Positions 56,676 through 64,000 of a DNA stretch of 64,000 nucleotides are shown here, in pieces. The position numbers and the translations under genes are program-made. This stretch comes from Oxalobacteraceae bacterium (lineage in GTDB: Bacteria; Pseudomonadota; Gammaproteobacteria; Burkholderiales; Burkholderiaceae_D): assembly GCA_021151485.1 (NCBI GenBank), contig JAGKXB010000002.1, positions 29,790-93,789 on the forward strand, given 5' to 3'. The notes beneath the pieces were generated by a model. That model was given only the letters and a program-made list of their open reading frames with translations, did no database searches and was not told the origin of the DNA. Numbering within the stretch: the first letter of the stretch is position 1; each line of letters opens with the position of its first letter.

Positions 56676-57134
56676 TTATGCTTGTAAGCGTTTTGCCAGC
56701 CACGTATCAACTGCCCAAGTAGCGCAACGAGAGCGCATCACCAACAAGGTGATCAACAACGTACCCCAATACCAATGTTGATGAATGCCGGCTGGGCTGA
56801 GTTCTGAGTAATACGAAATCAAGGCGACGGCATTCAAAATAAATAAGCCGGCTGCGGCGAAGCGACCCAATAATCCGGCTACCAGCAACACAGGTAATCC
56901 AAGCTCAGCGCAGGTTGCCATCCAGGCGGCGACGGTAGGATCCAGCAGCGGTACTTGATACACATCACTGAAAAGAGAGAGCGTGCTGTCCCAATTTTGG
57001 ATTTTGGTTAAACCTGATTTGAAGAAGACGGTTGCGAGATACATTCTTATCGTCAGATCCACAATTGGGCCTAAATATTCAGGCAGATGCGATGCTTTGT
57101 AATATTGTTTGAGTAATGTTGAAAGTGAGATCAT
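56676..57134 (-). CDS. bufD: DoxX-family membrane protein of the bufferin operon
   Basis: A 152-residue inner-membrane protein with four hydrophobic segments. It has the DoxX pattern FFKSGLTKIQNWDSTLSLFSDVYQVPLL (about 37-64) and AELGLPVLLVAGLLGRFAA (about 77-95). DoxX proteins are the common fourth gene of bufferin operons, where a role in the membrane is proposed. The start overlaps the bufC stop by 4 bp, so it is translationally coupled and last in the operon. Confidence 0.85.
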   Translation of the reverse strand: MISLSTLLKQYYKASHLPEYLGPIVDLTIRMYLATVFFKSGLTKIQNWDSTLSLFSDVYQVPLLDPTVAAWMATCAELGLPVLLVAGLLGRFAAAGLFILNAVALISYYSELSPAGIHQHWYWGTLLITLLVMRSRCATWAVDTWLAKRLQA

Positions 57135-57940
57135 GTTCTTGCTCCCAATGTGTCAAAAGAAAAATCAACCAAAACGCACTGCTCAAGTAGTGTGAGCAGC
57201 GTAGTTTGCAAATCGAATGCGGGATAATCGATCAAGGTGGCGGTGGTCGCATCGCCTAGCGTTTGTCCAGTTTGAATACGCTGTAGCCAGTCATTTTGTT
57301 CTGGCGATAAAGTAGTCACCTGCACCACATTTTCTGTGCGATGAACCAGCTCGATGCATGGTCCGTTATCTAAATCAATATGAAAATCGCTTGCGGCACC
57401 CGTTTGATGTGCTAGCCAGATTGCGCTAATAGGATAGAGCGAGCGCACTATCTGACACGCTGGGTGTATGTGTAGGATCAGGTTGGCATATTGTTCAGGT
57501 GAAACTTGTGACAATCTTTCAAGATCCAGAATCGTCCTATCCGCTGCAAAATACGCGACATGGCATGCCCATTCCAGCGCTGCTACATCGGGTAAATAAA
57601 CCAGTTCTTGCGCAGGTGCGAAGCTCCTTACAAAGTCTGTTAACTCTGCACCGTAATGATGCAGGTTTGCGTTACGTGAAGGATAGTGTTCAATAAATTT
57701 TCTGGCTAGAAAGCGGAAAAAATCATCACCTACTAATTGCTTAATCACGGGATAAGCACCGGCTAATGCATCGTGTAAATTGCAGCGATAGTTGTTACGG
57801 TAAATTTCAATGGCATTAGCAAGCGAATGGTTGGCATTGGCATAAACCGTATTCAGCTTTGAAGATGGTGCTTCATTCAATACTTCATTTAACACAATCG
57901 CACGTGTGAAATCGACGTAATCCTGGTTCAACTCATCCAT
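57131..57940 (-). CDS. bufC: DUF2063 partner protein of the MNIO enzyme (BufC)
   Basis: A 269-residue DUF2063 protein, the partner that delivers the precursor to the MNIO enzyme. The N-terminal helical domain (about 20-120) contains the family pattern ALANAIEIYRNNYRCNLHDALAGAYPVIKQLVGDDFFRFLARKFI (about 39-84); a C-terminal domain (about 150-265) holds the peptide-binding part. It overlaps bufB by 8 bp and bufD by 4 bp. Confidence 0.85.
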   Translation of the reverse strand: MDELNQDYVDFTRAIVLNEVLNEAPSSKLNTVYANANHSLANAIEIYRNNYRCNLHDALAGAYPVIKQLVGDDFFRFLARKFIEHYPSRNANLHHYGAELTDFVRSFAPAQELVYLPDVAALEWACHVAYFAADRTILDLERLSQVSPEQYANLILHIHPACQIVRSLYPISAIWLAHQTGAASDFHIDLDNGPCIELVHRTENVVQVTTLSPEQNDWLQRIQTGQTLGDATTATLIDYPAFDLQTTLLTLLEQCVLVDFSFDTLGART

Positions 57941-58826
57941 GATGATCCGTTGCTCGTGTGGTGATTTGTTTTGTTATTTGTTGATTGGCTTTGTCAGCCT
58001 CACCCATCAGTACTGATAAGGCTGGAATATCAGCATCCCATTCGATTAGGGTAGGGCGTGGCCCGATGTGCTGTAGTGCGTAGGCGTATAAATCCCACAC
58101 CTCTGGATAAACAGCGCAGTTATGCGTATCTACCAGACAGCCGTTTTGTATGCTGTATCCCGCCAGGTGGTATTCCTTAACCGCTTCAGCGGGGATGTTT
58201 TTGATGAAGTCTTCGGCATCAACACCGAGGTTGCGTATGTTGACGTATAAATTTTCCACGTCGAACAAAATGCCACATCCTGTGCGTTGGGTTAATTCGG
58301 CCAAGAACTCAGCTTCTGTCATCTCGCTATGAGAGAAGGATAGATAACTAGAAAGATTTTCAACCAGTAATTGCCGCCCAAGTGATTCTTGTACTTGTTC
58401 GATTCGGTTTGCTACATGCAGCAATGCTTGGCGTGTATAGGGAAAGGGCAATAAATCATTGATCACCACGCCATCGACGTTTCCTACGTTGCCAGAATCG
58501 TTTGGTGCATTCCAGCACAAATGCTCTGACACGACAGCCGGTTGCACGGTGTCGCATAAACGGCGCAGGGAAGATAAGTGTTCGCTATTGAGCGGAGCGG
58601 TCGATGCCAACCCCATGCCTACGCCATGCAAGCTGACGGGATAATGTTCACGCACTTTGCATAAGGTATGCAGCGACGCTCCACCACCGAAAAAATTCTC
58701 GCTATGCACTTCTACCCAACCTAGATTGGGCAGCATTGACAGAACTTCTCGGTAATGAGGCGCCCGCAAACCAACACCTGCGGTACATGGCAATGAGAGC
58801 AGTGTATTGTTTTTGGGCATTTTCAT
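57933..58826 (-). CDS. bufB: MNIO (DUF692) RiPP-modifying enzyme BufB
   Basis: A multinuclear non-haem iron oxidase of the DUF692 family, about 297 residues. Iron-ligand motifs of the TIM barrel are visible in order: VEVHSENFF, SLHGVGMGL, SEHLCWN, LVENLSSYL, ILFDVENLYVN, YHLAGY, DTHNCAVYPEVWDLY and IEWDADIP. The enzyme oxidises Cys residues of the BufA precursor. The frame continues to 58988, but MKMPKNNTLLSLPC at 58826 is the plausible start (25 bp after the bufA stop); ATG 58820 is an alternative. Confidence 0.9.
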   Translation of the reverse strand: MKMPKNNTLLSLPCTAGVGLRAPHYREVLSMLPNLGWVEVHSENFFGGGASLHTLCKVREHYPVSLHGVGMGLASTAPLNSEHLSSLRRLCDTVQPAVVSEHLCWNAPNDSGNVGNVDGVVINDLLPFPYTRQALLHVANRIEQVQESLGRQLLVENLSSYLSFSHSEMTEAEFLAELTQRTGCGILFDVENLYVNIRNLGVDAEDFIKNIPAEAVKEYHLAGYSIQNGCLVDTHNCAVYPEVWDLYAYALQHIGPRPTLIEWDADIPALSVLMGEADKANQQITKQITTRATDHHG

Positions 58827-58851
58827 TCTGTGTTTTTTCAATACTGAAAAA

Positions 58852-59118
58852 TTACATATCTTCGGAGGTTTTGCCACCAGCAATCTTGTTGCAGGTGCCT
58901 GCAGGGAGGGAGAGGAAGTCATGTGGGTCGCTGTCTTTTGCAGCATGACCAGCGCAAGCGTGATCGGATTTTTTGCCGCCACAATCATTCATGCCAGCCT
59001 TGGCAATGCCATAGCATTTTTCTGTTTTAGCTTTTGCGGCGCTGGCGCTAGCTGCAACACCCAAAGCCAATAAACCACCGATTGCAACGGATAAGAGTTG
59101 TTGATGTTTTTGATTCAT
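58852..59118 (-). CDS. bufA: Bufferin precursor peptide, DUF2282 family (BufA)
   Basis: An 88-residue precursor. It has a signal peptide ([10 protein letters not shown]...VAASASA, cleavage near residue 27) and a core with four cysteines at 35, 46, 55 and 76 ([25 protein letters not shown]). This is the pattern of DUF2282 bufferins, in which BufB/BufC convert core cysteines to metal-binding heterocycles and the exported product buffers copper. The start has an AAGGAA ribosome-binding site. It is the first gene of bufABCD. Confidence 0.88.
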   Translation of the reverse strand: MNQKHQQLLSVAIGGLLALGVAASASAAKAKTEKCYGIAKAGMNDCGGKKSDHACAGHAAKDSDPHDFLSLPAGTCNKIAGGKTSEDM

Positions 59119-59137
59119 TTTGATATTCCTTTTTGTA

Positions 59138-59176
59138 TAAATTTTTAGAGGTAAATTTTTAGAGATAAATTGTTAG
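59138..59176 (-). repeat. 14-bp tandem repeat in the bufA leader
   Basis: Two 14-bp units TAAATTTTTAGAGR in tandem (59138-59151 and 59152-59165), plus a partial third (TAAATTGTTAG, 59166-59176), within the 5' leader of bufA. It could affect RNA folding or regulator binding; nothing more is visible. Confidence 0.55.
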
Positions 59177-59222
59177 CTAGATCAAACTCAAACTTGTTTT
59201 TATTTGCTCTAGTGCTCATGAA

Positions 59223-59248
59223 TTCGTCCGCGCTGAAAAAAAGGTTAC
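59223..59248 (-). promoter_or_regulatory. ECF sigma-F-type promoter of the buf operon
   Basis: Read leftward, GTAACC (59243-59248) and CGAA (59223-59226) are separated by exactly 16 nt. This is the GTAACC-N16-CGAA pattern known for sigma-F (ECF) promoters that drive bufferin operons in Caulobacter. It lies about 105 nt before the bufA ATG. The sigma gene itself is not in the window. Confidence 0.7.
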
Positions 59249-59271
59249 ATACAAAAAAATTTATTTTTAAA

Positions 59272-59291
59272 TTGCACTTTTTCCAGTGCAA
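59272..59291. repeat. TTGCACT hairpin between bufA and argH promoters
   Basis: A perfect inverted repeat TTGCACT / AGTGCAA with a 6-nt loop (TTTTCC), in the gap between the divergent bufA and argH genes. It may insulate the two transcripts or be an operator. Confidence 0.35.
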
Positions 59292-59393
59292 AAACATGGG
59301 AACGGAATCTACTGGCATAAATACCCTATGCTGATGTACTCATTTATAATCGCCGATTGATTAAATTTCATCTAATTTATTAAGTTAATAACT

Positions 59394-60797
59394 ATGACAG
59401 CACAATTCTCCAAAAAAAGCGAAGCCTGGTCGGCGCGCTTTTCTGAACCCGTTTCTGATTTGGTCAAACGCTATACCGCTTCAGTATTTTTTGATCATCG
59501 CCTGGCGCCGTTTGATATTCAAGGTTCGCTCGCGCATGCGGAGATGTTGCAAGCGCAGGGGATTATTAGTGCGCAGGATTACGCCGATATTGTGCGTGGC
59601 ATGACGCAGATTCAGTCTGAAATTGACGGTGGAAAGTTTGAATGGCTGCTGGATTTGGAAGACGTGCATTTGAACATTGAAAAACGTCTAACCGAACTAG
59701 TTGGCGATGCGGGTAAGCGCTTGCATACGGGGCGTTCGCGCAATGATCAGGTGGCAACGGATATTCGTTTATATGTGCGGTCGGCGATTGATGACATTCT
59801 GGGTTTGTTAAAAGACTTGCGCCTGGCTTTGCTGGATTTGGCTGAGCAGCATGTGGATACCATCATGCCTGGTTTTACGCATATGCAAGTCGCGCAGCCG
59901 ATTACGTTTGCGCATCACATGTTGGCTTATGTCGAAATGTTTGGCCGCGATGCCGAGCGCATGGCGGATACCCGCAAACGCGTCAATCGTTTGCCTTTGG
60001 GCGCAGCGGCGCTGGCGGGTACGACATTTCCGATTGATCGTTTGCGCGTTGCCAAAACCTTGGGTTTTGATGATGTCTGTCATAACTCGTTAGATGCGGT
60101 ATCTGATCGTGATTTTGCGATTGAATTTTGCGCCGCTGCGGCGTTGATCATGACCCATGTATCGCGTATGTCGGAAGAGTTGGTGTTGTGGATGAGTCCG
60201 CGCATCGGCTTTATTGATATCGCCGATCGTTTTTGCACCGGCTCTTCCATCATGCCGCAAAAGAAAAATCCCGACGTGGCCGAGTTAGCACGTGGAAAAA
60301 CCGGTCGTGTGAATGGGCATTTGGTGGCCTTACTGACCTTGATGAAAGGCCAACCGCTGGCGTACAACAAAGATAATCAGGAAGACAAAGAACCGCTCTT
60401 TGATACTGCAGATACCATCATCGATACCTTGCGTATTTTTGCCGATATGGTGGGTGGAATCAGCGTCAAAGCTGATGCCATGCGCAGCGCGACTTTGCAG
60501 GGTTATGCGACCGCAACCGATCTGGCGGATTATTTGGTGAAGAAAGGTTTGCCCTTCCGCGATGCGCATGAAGCCGTGGCGCATGCAGTGCGTGTTTGTG
60601 TCGATAGAAACTGTGATCTAAGCGATTTGACGCTGGATGAAATGCAGCAGTTTTCTTCGTTAATCGAAGCCGATGTGTTCCAAGCCTTAACGCTAGAAGG
60701 ATGCGTTGCCGCGCGTGATCATGTGGGCGGTACCGCGCCGCGTCAGATTCGTTTGGCGATTGCGCGTGTTCGGGGTTTGTGTGAGGAAGGTCGTTGA
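59394..60797 (+). CDS. argH: Argininosuccinate lyase
   Basis: Cleaves argininosuccinate to arginine and fumarate, the last arginine step. The 467-residue protein has the ARF/SFFDHRL opening, [14 protein letters not shown] (about 115-128), the [15 protein letters not shown] motif and the fumarase-superfamily signature [15 protein letters not shown] (about 282-296). A TATAAT-like -10 with the GCCG tail lies at 59345-59350. It is monocistronic or shared with the following protease gene, 34 bp downstream. Confidence 0.96.
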   Translation: MTAQFSKKSEAWSARFSEPVSDLVKRYTASVFFDHRLAPFDIQGSLAHAEMLQAQGIISAQDYADIVRGMTQIQSEIDGGKFEWLLDLEDVHLNIEKRLTELVGDAGKRLHTGRSRNDQVATDIRLYVRSAIDDILGLLKDLRLALLDLAEQHVDTIMPGFTHMQVAQPITFAHHMLAYVEMFGRDAERMADTRKRVNRLPLGAAALAGTTFPIDRLRVAKTLGFDDVCHNSLDAVSDRDFAIEFCAAAALIMTHVSRMSEELVLWMSPRIGFIDIADRFCTGSSIMPQKKNPDVAELARGKTGRVNGHLVALLTLMKGQPLAYNKDNQEDKEPLFDTADTIIDTLRIFADMVGGISVKADAMRSATLQGYATATDLADYLVKKGLPFRDAHEAVAHAVRVCVDRNCDLSDLTLDEMQQFSSLIEADVFQALTLEGCVAARDHVGGTAPRQIRLAIARVRGLCEEGR

Positions 60798-60831
60798 TAC
60801 GACGTTCTTTCTAACCTAATCAGGATTCATT

Positions 60832-62046
60832 TTGGTCTCTACCGTCACCAGTTACACCGATTCCCGCAACCGTGCTGAAGTTGGCACGGGCTACGATGGC
60901 GTGGTGCGTATTTCTGTCAGTGGTTATTACGGCACGGGCGTTTTGTTGTACGACGGTCGCGCTATTTTGACGGCTGCTCACGTCGTGCACGAAAAGACAG
61001 GAAGCGTTGCCACTAGCGCCGTCGTGCATTTTGAAACGACGGCGGGTTCGCAATCGATTACTGCCAATTCTATTAGCGTGATTCCATCGTATGACGCGCC
61101 GAACTCCAGTGGTGATTTGGCGCTGATCTGGTTGTCGCAAGCTGCGCCTGTCAGTAGTGAGCGCTACGAGTTGTATCGCGACAATGATGAACTGACGCAA
61201 ATCATGACCTTGGTTGGTTATGGTAAGCCAGGAACGGGTGCGACAGGCACCTTAGATGTGTCTTTAACCGCACCGTTGCGACTCAAAGCACAAAATACTG
61301 TGGATGCTGATGCTGGTGAATTAAAAGCCGCCTTGGGGGCCACTATGGGATGGACTCCATTGACTGGTTCTCAATTGGTAGCGGATTTTGACAACGGCCA
61401 AATACTGCAAGATGCTTTGGGGATCTTGTTGGGGAAATTCGATTCTGGTTTGGATAACAATGAAGGCAGCTTGACGCCTGGTGATAGCGGCGGACCAGCT
61501 TTTATCAATCATCAGGTAGCTGGGATTGCTAGCTACGGTGCGAGTTTGTCGAGTTTTTTGGATCCTGATATCGACAGCACACTCAATAGCAGTTTTGGTG
61601 AGCTGGGTTTTTGGCAGCGCATTAGTTATTACCAGCAATGGATAGACCAAAGCATGCGTGCCAAGTACGTCAATGCACCAACGACCCCAGCGCAAGTGAA
61701 TACCACAGTAACCGAAAGCGATAGCGGGACAACTTACGCTTACTTTTTATTGCAATTTAATGGCACGCGCAGCAGCCCAGATCAAATACTCAGCGTGGAT
61801 TATGCAACACGCAATGGCACCGCCCTTGCCGGACAGGATTACATTGCGGTTTCTGGAAAATTGCAGCTGTATGCAGGAGAAACCCAAGCTGTGATTCCGG
61901 TTGAAATCATCGGTGACAAGGTGGCTGAACCCGATGAAACGTTTTATCTAGATGTCAGCAATCCAGTCGGTGGCCATTTTGCTAACAATGCCATCACCCT
62001 GACTGCCGTGCGTACCATTCATGACAATGATGGATGGATCGCGTAG
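60832..62046 (+). CDS. Trypsin-like serine protease with Calx-beta domain (TTG start)
   Basis: A 404-residue protein. The N-terminal trypsin-like domain (about 15-270) has the triad H50 (LTAAHVV), D95 (SGDLAL) and S219 (PGDSGGPAF). A Calx-beta domain follows (about 290-400): DYATRNGTALAGQDYIAV, then EPDETFYLDVSNP. The TTG start is supported by AGGA at 60822-60825, 6 nt upstream; no in-frame ATG would keep the domain. There is no signal peptide and no membrane segment. Calx-beta proteins of this kind are often exported by type I systems, but no RTX repeat or transporter gene is seen here. The substrate is unknown. Confidence 0.85.
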   Translation: MVSTVTSYTDSRNRAEVGTGYDGVVRISVSGYYGTGVLLYDGRAILTAAHVVHEKTGSVATSAVVHFETTAGSQSITANSISVIPSYDAPNSSGDLALIWLSQAAPVSSERYELYRDNDELTQIMTLVGYGKPGTGATGTLDVSLTAPLRLKAQNTVDADAGELKAALGATMGWTPLTGSQLVADFDNGQILQDALGILLGKFDSGLDNNEGSLTPGDSGGPAFINHQVAGIASYGASLSSFLDPDIDSTLNSSFGELGFWQRISYYQQWIDQSMRAKYVNAPTTPAQVNTTVTESDSGTTYAYFLLQFNGTRSSPDQILSVDYATRNGTALAGQDYIAVSGKLQLYAGETQAVIPVEIIGDKVAEPDETFYLDVSNPVGGHFANNAITLTAVRTIHDNDGWIA

Positions 62047-62106
62047 CAACCCCGGCAACCGTACCATCCGTATTAAACTACTACGTCTGTACTAACCTGA
62101 ATCTCA

Positions 62107-62493
62107 ATGCCAATCCCAACTTTACTTACCTTACACAAGCAATCCAGAGTACTGGAAATCGCATTTGACGATGAGAGTACTTTTTCATTGCCATTTGAAT
62201 TTCTGAGAGTCTACTCCCCCTCAGCCGAAGTGCGTGGTCATGGTACAGGGCAAGAGGTTTTGCAAACTGGCAAGCGGGATGTAGAGATCACGGCGATACA
62301 GCCCGTTGGGAATTACGCTATCCAGCCGTATTTTTCCGATGGGCATGATACGGGTTTGTATACCTGGGATTATTTGCATCACCTTGGGGCGAATCAGGCC
62401 ACGCTTTGGCAGGATTATTTGCAGCGCTTAGCAGTCGCGGGATTGAGTGGTGATGCTGGGCGAGTATCCGCACCGTCGTTTCCGCAGAGTTAG
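62107..62493 (+). CDS. DUF971 (gamma-butyrobetaine hydroxylase-like N-terminal) protein
   Basis: A 128-residue soluble protein of the DUF971 family with the RVLEIAFDDESTFSLPFEFLRVYSPSAEVRGHG (about 15-47) and GLYTWDYLHHLG (about 82-93) motifs. The molecular role is not established; in beta-proteobacteria it usually lies just before ubiE, which is missing here. The last seven codons (SFPQS and stop) lie inside a copy of the dispersed repeat, so the native C-terminus has probably been replaced. Confidence 0.8.
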   Translation: MPIPTLLTLHKQSRVLEIAFDDESTFSLPFEFLRVYSPSAEVRGHGTGQEVLQTGKRDVEITAIQPVGNYAIQPYFSDGHDTGLYTWDYLHHLGANQATLWQDYLQRLAVAGLSGDAGRVSAPSFPQS

Positions 62494-62513
62494 GCGGGAT
62501 CCCAGTGGCTTTT
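62466..62513. repeat. Dispersed nested-palindrome repeat, half copy 3
   Basis: ACCGTCGTTTCCGC, then AGTTAGGCGGGATCCCAGTGGC, matches the hairpin half of the repeats around gatA (CGTCGTTCCCGC...TTTAGGCGGGAATCCAGTG). It contains the stop codon of the DUF971 gene (TAG at 62491-62493). Confidence 0.75.
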
Positions 62514-62551
62514 TTAAGCCTATGTCGTTATCGACAAACACCCATTCTTTT

Positions 62552-62829
62552 TTACCGTGATACCTCCCATGGATTAATAAGTGACACTCTCGTGTGCTGA
62601 AAATCAGCGACGTTGCGCGTGACCACTGTCATGCCATGTACGAGCGCGGTTGCGGCGATGAGTGTGTCGCGCTCGCCGCGCTTGTCGGGGACGTGCAGAC
62701 GGTAATGGCTGAGACAAACAGGTCAGCGGCATCCACACTTGCTGTCCATGTTGCTACGTTGGTATCAGCCTTGCCGAGTCGTATTTTGCGGATTTCGGAC
62801 ACCACGTTGGTATCGAGAATAAACATCAT
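62552..62829 (-). pseudogene. VapC-type PIN toxin with internal deletion and frameshift
   Basis: The start is normal: MMFILDTNVVSEIRK with the first PIN aspartate, up to LFVSAIT (about residue 43). The downstream DNA then reads, in another frame, LHVPDKRGERDTLIAATALVHG and then MTVVTRNVADFQHTRVSLINP with a stop at 62552, the last 45 residues of a FitB/VapC-type toxin. About 60 residues between the two parts, including a catalytic acidic residue, are gone, and the join is out of frame. The frame as it stands ends after 66 residues. The toxin is therefore inactive. Confidence 0.85.
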
Positions 62830-63086
62830 GACAAATCAACCGCTTGTGTTTCGATGGTCACACGTGGTGGATCAAATTCGATGTCGGCAACACCCGGCAT
62901 TGCCAGCGCATCGGCAATATTGCGCCGCTGTTTTGTGAGGCGTTGATATTCCTCGAAGCTCATCAACACGTGAGCCGGTCGGCCTCGATCTGTAATGAAA
63001 ACTGGCCCGTTATTCGCAGCCCGCTTTGCCTCGCTTGCCCCTTGATTGAATTCGCGACTTGATAGGGTGGTGATGGTAATCGCCAT
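62826..63086 (-). CDS. Phd/YefM-family antitoxin
   Basis: An 86-residue antitoxin with the Phd/YefM DNA-binding N-terminus: TTLSSREFNQGASEAKRAA, then PVFITDRGRPAHVLMSFEEYQRL (about 27-50). The C-terminal tail (about 55-86) would wrap the toxin. The ribosome-binding site is AGGTG. Its stop overlaps the toxin start (ATGA), so the two were translationally coupled. The antitoxin looks intact although the toxin is deleted. Confidence 0.88.
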   Translation of the reverse strand: MAITITTLSSREFNQGASEAKRAANNGPVFITDRGRPAHVLMSFEEYQRLTKQRRNIADALAMPGVADIEFDPPRVTIETQAVDLS

Positions 63087-63134
63087 GATGGCACCTATGA
63101 ATGATTGAATAATGTATGTGTGTTACTACATTAA

Positions 63135-63944
63135 TCAAAACGCCTTACTAACCGAAACTACCACAGTCGCCGTACCCAGCTCCTTACTTTCACCCGCCGC
63201 ATTCGATACTTTCCACAAATTTTTATCCGCATCGGTAGCAACGACAGCCAAGCCCAGCGTCGCAAAACCAACATCACGTGCGATGCCGATTTTGTAGTCG
63301 CTGTAGTTAAGCGCGCCATAGTTTTTGACCGTTTGGTGACCAGCATGCAAGGTCAGGGTGGTTTTGTTCATGACTTCAAAGTTTGCGTTTAAATCCAGAT
63401 AGCCAGAACCTTTTGATCCACCATTTTGTACGAGGGGTGAAAAGGCATACACGCCAGCCGTGCTGTCTTTTAAGCCAAAGAAATCCGTTAAGCCATAGCT
63501 GTATTTGGCGGAAAACCATTTGTAGCTGCCACCAAGATAGATTTCCCCGTTGTTATATTTAACGTTGGTGGTGGCGATGGATGCGTTGGGGTAGTGGTAA
63601 TACAAAAGGCCGATATCGGCAGTGACGTCTTTGGTAGGTGAGAATTTATAGCCGCCATAGAGATCCATTTCCAGGCTGCCGCCATTTTGGTAGGAATTAC
63701 CGCTGACGTTGGAATTCCAGTTGCCTACATACAAACCACTGCTGTGCGCGTAATCGAATCCACCTTGTATCGTTGGTTGTTTGAATGTTTGTGAAATGCC
63801 GCGAAAGCGGTAATCGTTGGCGATAGTTAGGTTTCCTGCAGTGGTTTCTGTTGCTGGTGTTTCTTGCTGAGTTTGCGCTGCGGTGTGGTTGGCGAAAGTC
63901 GTCAATGCAGACAGTATTGCAATCGAAAGAATACGTTTTTGCAT
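63135..63944 (-). CDS. TorF-family outer-membrane beta-barrel protein (TIGR02001)
   Basis: A 269-residue outer-membrane protein. The signal peptide ends TAA-QTQ (about residue 23). The mature part starts with the family signature GNLTIANDYRFRGISQTFKQPTIQGGFDYAHSSGLYVGNWNSNV (about 37-80) and ends in a C-terminal phenylalanine (VVVSVSKAF). Proteins of this type are putative porins of unknown cargo. The ribosome-binding site AAAGGAA lies just before the ATG. A 9-bp tandem repeat fills the upstream region to the window edge. Confidence 0.9.
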   Translation of the reverse strand: MQKRILSIAILSALTTFANHTAAQTQQETPATETTAGNLTIANDYRFRGISQTFKQPTIQGGFDYAHSSGLYVGNWNSNVSGNSYQNGGSLEMDLYGGYKFSPTKDVTADIGLLYYHYPNASIATTNVKYNNGEIYLGGSYKWFSAKYSYGLTDFFGLKDSTAGVYAFSPLVQNGGSKGSGYLDLNANFEVMNKTTLTLHAGHQTVKNYGALNYSDYKIGIARDVGFATLGLAVVATDADKNLWKVSNAAGESKELGTATVVVSVSKAF

Positions 63945-63963
63945 GATATTTCCTTTAGTTAAA

Positions 63964-64000
63964 GTTAATAAAGTTAATAAAGTTAATAAAGTTAATAAAG
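63964..64000. repeat. 9-bp tandem repeat upstream of the TorF-type gene
   Basis: Four perfect copies of GTTAATAAA (63964-63999), preceded by a shortened GTTAAA and running off the edge, 20 bp before the gene's ATG on its 5' side. The copy number in the full genome cannot be seen. Changes in copy number could alter promoter or leader spacing. Confidence 0.85.

Overview
The window looks like a betaproteobacterial chromosome, order Burkholderiales, probably an Oxalobacteraceae-like genus with moderate G+C. This rests on family resemblance and gene order, not on a database search. The supporting marks are a DksA keeping only one zinc-finger cysteine, an HslV with the beta-type N-terminal extension, a 16-strand-type general porin, a MuxABC-OpmB-type RND locus, and the block rodA-mrdA-mreDCB divergent from gatCAB. 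There is no integrase, transposase, phage gene or CRISPR array.

Layout. 1-1640: end of a type II secretion operon (gspF, cut by the window edge, and gspC). 1747-7112: leftward genes for a copper chaperone, HslUV protease, DksA, XerC and a DUF484 protein. 7330-9757: a porin with a clear terminator, and a lone type III secretion gatekeeper (SctW type). 10271-16005: a 1550-residue hybrid histidine kinase and a receiver-GGDEF diguanylate cyclase, probably one phosphorelay ending in c-di-GMP. 15958-20544: cca, slt, a 5-formyl-THF cyclo-ligase and a pirin. 20785-29823: four-gene RND efflux operon. 29831-31205: a coupled pair, a ComF-like phosphoribosyltransferase and a SLOG-like nucleotide-binding protein, beside tRNA-Arg(CCG). 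31457-35496: a membrane-anchored dihaem cytochrome c and a persulfide/sulfide detoxification locus (bigR, two YeeE/YedE halves, a TauE exporter and a divergent persulfide-dioxygenase-like gene) with palindromic candidate operators. 35499-44345: alpha-2-macroglobulin and pbpC, with a decayed SPOR fragment on the left and intact rlpA on the right. 44451-50206: rod-shape operon. 50439-54088: gatC, gatA, gatB, with gatA bracketed by inverted copies of a dispersed repeat. 54126-55379: an atypical receiver-domain protein. 55784-56461: pyrE. 56676-59118: a bufferin-type RiPP operon (bufA precursor, bufB MNIO enzyme, bufC partner, DoxX protein) behind a sequence matching an ECF sigma-F promoter. 59394-64000: argH, a serine protease with a Calx-beta domain, a DUF971 gene, a toxin-antitoxin pair with an internally deleted toxin, and a TorF-type outer-membrane protein behind a 9-bp tandem repeat.

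Most genes are core envelope, cell-shape and housekeeping functions. The accessory signals worth following are the PRTase/SLOG pair at tRNA-Arg, the bufferin operon and its promoter, the orphan T3SS gatekeeper with a nearby Pho-box-like triple repeat, two dispersed hairpin repeat families, the SPOR relic and the deleted PIN toxin.
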